Shown here: piece after piece, positions 15,650-18,940 of the stretch
Position numbering within the stretch: position 1 is the stretch's first letter
How the letters are laid out: each line of letters starts with the position of its first letter
Assembly (NCBI GenBank): GCA_947628245.1
Contig: CANQZH010000007.1
Coordinates: forward strand, 1 to 18,940
Direction of reading: 5' to 3'
Source: an uncultured Bacilli bacterium
Lineage (GTDB): Bacteria > Bacillota_I > Bacilli_A > RF39 > UBA660
Length of the DNA: 18,940 nt
Program-made: the position numbers and the translations under genes
The notes under the pieces: model-generated
What the model saw: the letters and a program-made list of their open reading frames with translations, nothing else
Databases searched by the model: none
What the model was told of the DNA's origin: nothing

Positions 15650-15676
15650 TTTACATATACTTTACATAGATGTAAA
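15650..15676 (+). repeat. TTTACAT motif cluster downstream of the HTH gene
   Basis: TTTACATA occurs twice in direct orientation (15650-15657 and 15661-15668), followed by the inverse ATGTAAA (15670-15676). The second and third copies can form a hairpin, TTTACA-TAGA-TGTAAA. The cluster lies between the stop codon and the terminator. It may be a protein-binding site or only part of the 3' UTR structure. Confidence 0.45.
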
Positions 15677-15685
15677 ACAAGAGGG

Positions 15686-15713
15686 AAGAGTAGAGTGATA
15701 CTCTTTTTTTTTT
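15686..15713 (+). terminator. Intrinsic terminator of the HTH gene
   Basis: AAGAGTA (15686-15692) pairs with TACTCTT (15699-15705) around GAGTGA and is followed by a continuous T-run to 15713. The stem can be extended by G-U pairs. It is the strongest Rho-independent terminator in the window. Confidence 0.9.
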
Positions 15714-15907
15714 AAAATCAAATTATATTTTATCATAATAAATAAAAATAAAATCAAAGCAAAAATAAAACCATTCTAAACTAATAAGTTTAATTTATAA
15801 TAAAAGAATAATTTTGAGTTTATATAAATGAATTTTAAAATTGAATATTTAAAATCTAAATTTATATTATTTTAATTAAAAATATTGAAACTAATAATTT
15901 TAAATAA

Positions 15908-16075
15908 GATTATCAATTAATCACATATAACAAATTCAATGCAAATTTCATATCAAACAAAATTTAAACTAACTTATCAATCAATCATTTAAATTAATTT
16001 CAATGCAAATTACATAATTATAATTTTAATTAAGATTAATAATTAATCATTTAAGATAATTTCGATGCAAAATAT
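15908..16075 (+). repeat. Three diverged direct repeats with a CAATGCAAAT core
   Basis: Copies begin near 15908, 15973 and 16034 and are about 42 bp each. Each has (G/C)(A)TTATCAAT-like and AATCAT/AATCAC segments, followed 28-29 bp from its start by CAATGCAAAT (15937 and 16001) or CGATGCAAAA (16063). The cores are 64 and 62 bp apart. The sequences between copies are not conserved. The number and spacing recall iterons or regulator sites rather than any mobile element I recognise. Confidence 0.6.
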
Positions 16076-16251
16076 AAAATCAAATAATTTAATAAATTTA
16101 TAAAAATATTTTTTTAATTTTTAAATTAAATTAAACTTATATAATAAAATAGTAAAACGAACAGAATCCTAAAATATAAACTATTAGAGGCTATATTATT
16201 AATTGATTATTACTATATATACAACAATTTTCTTTTCAAATATGAATATTG

Positions 16252-16267
16252 CATAATATATATTATG
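16252..16267. repeat. Perfect 16-bp AT palindrome downstream of the NERD gene
   Basis: CATAATATATATTATG equals its own reverse complement, and after one mismatch it gains two more pairs on each side. It lies 11 bases beyond the NERD stop codon (minus strand). It could form a weak hairpin at the transcript end, but there is no T-run. Confidence 0.4.
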
Positions 16268-16278
16268 TAAACTAGTAA

Positions 16279-17002
16279 TTAAATCTTGTGATAAAAATGA
16301 CATTTAGGATAATTAGAACACCCTATGAAATAACAATACTTCCCCTTTTTATTTATTAACATACTTCCACATCGAGGACATATATTATTTTTTATTAAAT
16401 CATTTTTATTTTTAATTTTTTCTTTAATTTCCTTATTATGACTAAGACGTATTTTCTTATCTTTTATATTATCATTAGTAATAGTCACTATAATAGGTGC
16501 AAGATGATCAATTATTTCCTCATTAAATTTTAGAATAACATTTTTAACATCTCCCATTTGCGTTACAATTGCCTTTTTAGTTTTAACTCGAAGTTTTGCC
16601 GTTTTGGAAAAACAAATTATTGATTTAAAATACTCTTCATCAAGATTTAATAAATTAGCTAAAGCTTTAATATGACCATAATTTTGATATATAGGATTAT
16701 GAATATAGTGCTTATTATTTAATATCCATTGCTCATTAAATTCATTACCAACAATATAGCCATAATAAAATTTTGTTTCAATTACAAATATTCCATATTT
16801 AGAAACTACTATATGATCAATTTGATGAAGTCCCTCACTCGTCTTTAATCATAATATTATTAAAAACAATATAATCTTTAGGTAATGATTTTAATTCTCT
16901 TTTAATATAAAATTCGCCAACTAAACCTCTAAGTTTAGAATAAAAATGTGCCAATAAAATATCAACTATAATTATAATAAATAATACTACATATATACTC
17001 AT
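16279..17002 (-). pseudogene. NERD nuclease-related domain protein with zinc ribbon, frameshifted
   Basis: Two frames together encode one protein of about 240 residues. The first runs from ATG 17002 (AAGGAG six bases upstream) through an N-terminal membrane helix (YVVLFIIIIVDILLAHF) to IMIKDE, where it meets TGA at 16835-16837. The rest continues in the next frame from GGA at 16833 without a stop: GLHQIDHIVVSKYGIFVIET is the NERD core, with Asp62, Glu75 and Lys77 of a PD-(D/E)xK-like site. A topoisomerase-type C4 zinc ribbon (CPRCGS, FIGCSNYPKC) ends the protein. One extra base near GAGTGAG explains the break. It lies 19 bases behind the ZIP gene, so it is co-transcribed. The lesion may be real decay, a sequencing error or, less likely, recoding. 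Confidence 0.85.
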
Positions 17003-17021
17003 ATCTAACTCCTTAATTTAA

Positions 17022-17768
17022 TTATAATATAAATTGATTAAATAGTAAAAATAAAATCCCTACTCCCATTCCAATATAAATCCATTCATCCTCATAATAT
17101 TTTTTAGCTTTAGGAAATAAATCGTGAATTGATAAAGTAATCATTAAACCAGCAACAAATAATAATATAAAGCCAATTATTGCATCAGTTATAAATTTAC
17201 TTAAAAAGATAAAAGCAAGTAATGCTCCTAATGGTTCAGCAAGCCCAGAAATAAAAGTCATTTTAATAGCTTTTTTCTTACTTCCTGTAGAATAATATAT
17301 TGGTACAGCTATACTTATACCTTCAGGAATATTATGCATCATTATTGCCAAACTAAGTTTTAAACCTAAAGCTATATTTTGATAAGAACTTAAAAAAGTT
17401 ACAATTCCTTCCGGTAAATTATGTAACATTAAAGCAAACATTGATAAAAGCCCTACCCTATACAAATCATCTTGTTTTTCAGTTATCTTTCGATTAATAA
17501 TATAAATAACTATTATTCCTAAAGTAAACGCAATTAACGAAAAAAAAGTACCCCAAACAAGCTTATATTCAGTTAAAATACTATATGTTGCTTCAGGTAC
17601 TAATTCTAAAACTGAAATACCAATCATTATCGTTAAAGAAAAAGATAATGCAAATACAATAAATTTATTAATATTCTCTCTTTGCCATTTATGAAAAATT
17701 ACTAAAGAACCTAAAACAGTTGATAAACCAGCAATACTAGAGATAATTAAAGGTAAAAGAATTTGCAT
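17022..17768 (-). CDS. ZIP family divalent metal transporter (ZupT/GufA-like)
   Basis: This 248-residue integral membrane protein with about eight helices should import zinc, or a related divalent metal, into the cytosol. The start is ATG at 17768, with GGTGAT just upstream. The metal-binding helix motifs are HNLPEG (116-121) and HNIPEG (145-150), the signature of bacterial ZIPs. AEPLGALLAF and the C-terminal LSIHDLFPKAKKYY also match. The loop between helices 3 and 4 is short and not His-rich. The gene lies 22 bases after the unknown 316-residue gene and 19 before the NERD gene, so the three form one operon read from the promoter at 18762-18790. Confidence 0.93.
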   Translation of the reverse strand: MQILLPLIISSIAGLSTVLGSLVIFHKWQRENINKFIVFALSFSLTIMIGISVLELVPEATYSILTEYKLVWGTFFSLIAFTLGIIVIYIINRKITEKQDDLYRVGLLSMFALMLHNLPEGIVTFLSSYQNIALGLKLSLAIMMHNIPEGISIAVPIYYSTGSKKKAIKMTFISGLAEPLGALLAFIFLSKFITDAIIGFILLFVAGLMITLSIHDLFPKAKKYYEDEWIYIGMGVGILFLLFNQFIL

Positions 17769-17790
17769 ATTATCACCAGTTAAATATATG

Positions 17791-18741
17791 CTATATCTTA
17801 TAATTTAATTCTTTACTTTTCTTTAAATAATCATTATCACTTATTATACCTAATCTAAGTAAATCTTCTAAAGTAGCTGAATAAATCCGATCAGCATCAA
17901 AATTATTCATTACTTCACTAATTCCATATTTTTTAAAAACCTGCCCTATTTCTTCATCATCAAAAGGACTTTTTTTAATTTCAATTAATTTTGATGTTAC
18001 AGCTAAATCTTCTTCAAAATATTTATCATCAATATTTTTATCCATATCTAAACTAGCATCATAAGGATTAATAAAAAAGGAATAATCATAATTAAATACT
18101 TCACTTGGAAATAAATAGTTTTCAGCAATCCTAAATTCTTGTTTTAAATCTTTACGATAATAATTAATATATTCTAATAAAAAGTTTCGAAAATCCATAT
18201 AATTTTTTAACATTGTCCAAATATTAGCCACGTGAAAATTATAATCAGAACCATATAAAGCTAAAACTTCTTCTTTTAATCTTAAATTCAAACTAGATGC
18301 TTTACTATCAGCTATCTCTCTTTTTAATTCTTCATAACTTACAATTTCTTGACATAAACTATTAACTAAAGAATGGAACTTAGAAGAATCATCTAATAAT
18401 TTAGTCCGTTCTTTATTCATTACTTTATCAAATCGATTTAACATTACATATTTAATTTTTAAATACCTTTGCATATTAATTTTTTTATCAGGTTGAAAAA
18501 GTGGATTATATAATGAAATATTATAATAATCTCTTTCTTTATTTAAAGTAACTTTAGCTATTAAAAGCTTCTTATCTTTTAAATCAATTTGATATTTATT
18601 TTTAACCATATCCCAAAATTCTTTTTTACTATAATCAATAGTAAGTAAATCAATTTCCGAAATATCATTAAAAACAGTAGCTTTCCCATCAAAAAATTGC
18701 AATTTATTTTCATCTTCAACAAGTAAATAAAATTTTGCCAT
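17791..18741 (-). CDS. Unknown 316-residue soluble protein
   Basis: I do not recognise this protein. The start is certain: ATG at 18741 follows AAGGAG and AAGGT and a good promoter. There is no signal peptide or membrane helix, so it should be cytosolic. The N-terminus (MAKFYLLVEDENKLQFFDGK) looks like a small beta-rich domain. The middle (about 110-215) is rich in charged and aromatic residues and probably helical. The C-terminus is acidic, ending with LEDLLRLGIISDNDYLKKSK, which loosely resembles the SHOCT-type short helical motif (weak inference). It leads the operon with the ZIP transporter and the NERD gene, which does not reveal its role. Base use is like that of its neighbours. Confidence 0.85.
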   Translation of the reverse strand: MAKFYLLVEDENKLQFFDGKATVFNDISEIDLLTIDYSKKEFWDMVKNKYQIDLKDKKLLIAKVTLNKERDYYNISLYNPLFQPDKKINMQRYLKIKYVMLNRFDKVMNKERTKLLDDSSKFHSLVNSLCQEIVSYEELKREIADSKASSLNLRLKEEVLALYGSDYNFHVANIWTMLKNYMDFRNFLLEYINYYRKDLKQEFRIAENYLFPSEVFNYDYSFFINPYDASLDMDKNIDDKYFEEDLAVTSKLIEIKKSPFDDEEIGQVFKKYGISEVMNNFDADRIYSATLEDLLRLGIISDNDYLKKSKELNYKI

Positions 18742-18761
18742 ACCTTTTCTCCTTTTCCTTT

Positions 18762-18790
18762 ATTTTATCAAAACTACCAAACATTGGCAA
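18762..18790 (-). promoter_or_regulatory. Promoter of the unknown-ZIP-NERD operon
   Basis: On the minus strand, TTGCCA (18785-18790) and TAAAAT (18762-18767) are exactly 17 bp apart. TGA directly before the -10 makes an extended TGATAAAAT box, the same box seen ahead of nusB. The leader to ATG 18741 is short and holds the ribosome-binding site. Confidence 0.75.
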
Positions 18791-18800
18791 CTAAATTAAA

Positions 18801-18829
18801 GTATGCTTTTATTCTTCTAATCCATAATA
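18801..18829 (+). promoter_or_regulatory. Candidate forespore (sigma-G-like) promoter
   Basis: GTATG (18801-18805) and CATAATA (18823-18829) are 17 bp apart. The -10 fits CATnnTA fully and the -35 differs at one position from the sigma-G pattern. No TTGACA-like box is present for a vegetative reading, although CATAAT is also one base from TATAAT. It drives the gene starting at 18850. Confidence 0.35.
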
Positions 18830-18849
18830 TTAGTGGGAGGTAAAATATT

Positions 18850-18940
18850 ATGAAAAAGAACAATAATGAAAGACAAAATCGTTCTAACAACAATTCTAAA
18901 AGAAATCAAAGCAGCAGAGAACAACGTTCTAACTCTAGTA
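18850..18940 (+). CDS. Start of an Asn/Ser/Arg/Gln-rich protein (runs off the right edge)
   Basis: ATG at 18850 follows a strong GGGAGG (18835-18840) nine bases upstream. Only 30 codons are visible. The sequence begins MKKNNNERQNRSNNNSKR and continues with Gln, Ser and Arg, so it is very hydrophilic, basic and of low complexity, with no membrane segment or signal peptide so far. Such a head could belong to a nucleic-acid-binding protein, a spore coat or spore-core protein, or a disordered leader in front of another domain. The sporulation-like promoter ahead of it favours a spore-related role only weakly. The rest of the gene is outside the window. Confidence 0.65.
   Translation, partial: MKKNNNERQNRSNNNSKRNQSSREQRSNSS

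Larger units (their letters stand above)
15714..16278. other. Extremely AT-rich gap without genes
   Basis: I see no credible coding frame, tRNA or rRNA here on either strand. The composition is far more AT-rich than the flanking genes. It lies between the terminator of the plus-strand HTH gene and the 3' end of the minus-strand NERD gene, so it is a convergent gap that needs no promoters. It contains three diverged direct repeats (15908-16075) and an AT palindrome (16252-16267). Confidence 0.7.

Noticed and set aside
15908..16075. Possible CRISPR array in the three spaced repeats
   Set aside because: The copies differ at many positions, there are only three, the intervals between conserved parts are very AT-rich, and no cas genes are near.
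16140..16250. Possible tRNA or small RNA in the AT-rich gap
   Set aside because: No acceptor/T-arm pattern or GC-rich stem is present, and no convincing promoter plus terminator pair is seen.
16835..16837. Programmed +1 frameshift like that of prfB at the TGA in the NERD gene
   Set aside because: The codon before TGA is GAG, where slippage into the +1 frame leaves poor pairing, and no strong internal Shine-Dalgarno site lies immediately before it. A mutation or read error is simpler.

Overview
The window is strongly AT-rich, densely packed bacterial DNA. Shine-Dalgarno sites are of the AAGGAG and GGTGAT type, and most stop codons are TAA. The gene content (HrcA/DnaK/DnaJ heat-shock operon, class B-like sortase, SpoIVB, SpoIIM, a DUF4044-like micro-protein, a eukaryote-like prolyl-tRNA synthetase) points to a low-GC Firmicute. 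A small-genome member of the Bacilli/'Mollicutes-like' gut lineages would fit, but the species cannot be told from this stretch. One gene (xseA) ends in TGA inside an ATGA overlap with the next gene, so the standard bacterial code is in use and not the Mycoplasma code.

Layout. (1) Positions 1-5699, plus strand: the end of hrcA, then grpE, dnaK, an oligoendopeptidase F gene (pepF) inserted in the chaperone operon, and dnaJ. A long hairpin separates dnaK from pepF. (2) 5696-6517, minus strand: a sortase convergent with dnaJ, whose stop codon overlaps that of dnaJ. (3) 6590-10825, plus strand: an extended -10 promoter drives nusB, xseA, xseB, proS and a cation-diffusion-facilitator gene, mostly overlapping, closed by a terminator shared with the convergent spoIVB. 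(4) 10824-12608: a sporulation island with spoIVB and a 31-residue membrane protein on the minus strand, divergent from spoIIM on the plus strand. (5) 12634-14772, plus strand: mnmA (tRNA 2-thiouridylase) overlapping an unrecognised protein with a zinc-metallopeptidase-like HExxH motif. (6) 14789-15713: a free-standing HTH regulator with a good promoter, dyad symmetry around the -35 box, and a strong terminator. (7) 15714-16278: extremely AT-rich DNA without genes, carrying three diverged direct repeats spaced 62-64 bp apart. (8) 16279-18741, minus strand: an unknown 316-residue protein, a ZIP metal transporter and a NERD-domain/zinc-ribbon gene broken by one extra base. (9) 18850-end, plus strand: the beginning of an Asn/Ser/Arg/Gln-rich protein behind a promoter that resembles a forespore (sigma-G-type) promoter.

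Most of the window is housekeeping: protein folding, peptide turnover, transcription antitermination, DNA repair, tRNA charging and modification, and metal balance. The less explained parts are the coupled HExxH protein, the sortase with no arginine after its catalytic cysteine, the frameshifted NERD gene, the regulator with its flanking dyads, the repeat-bearing AT-rich gap and the unknown 316-residue protein. I found no convincing multi-gene novel defence or mobile system.
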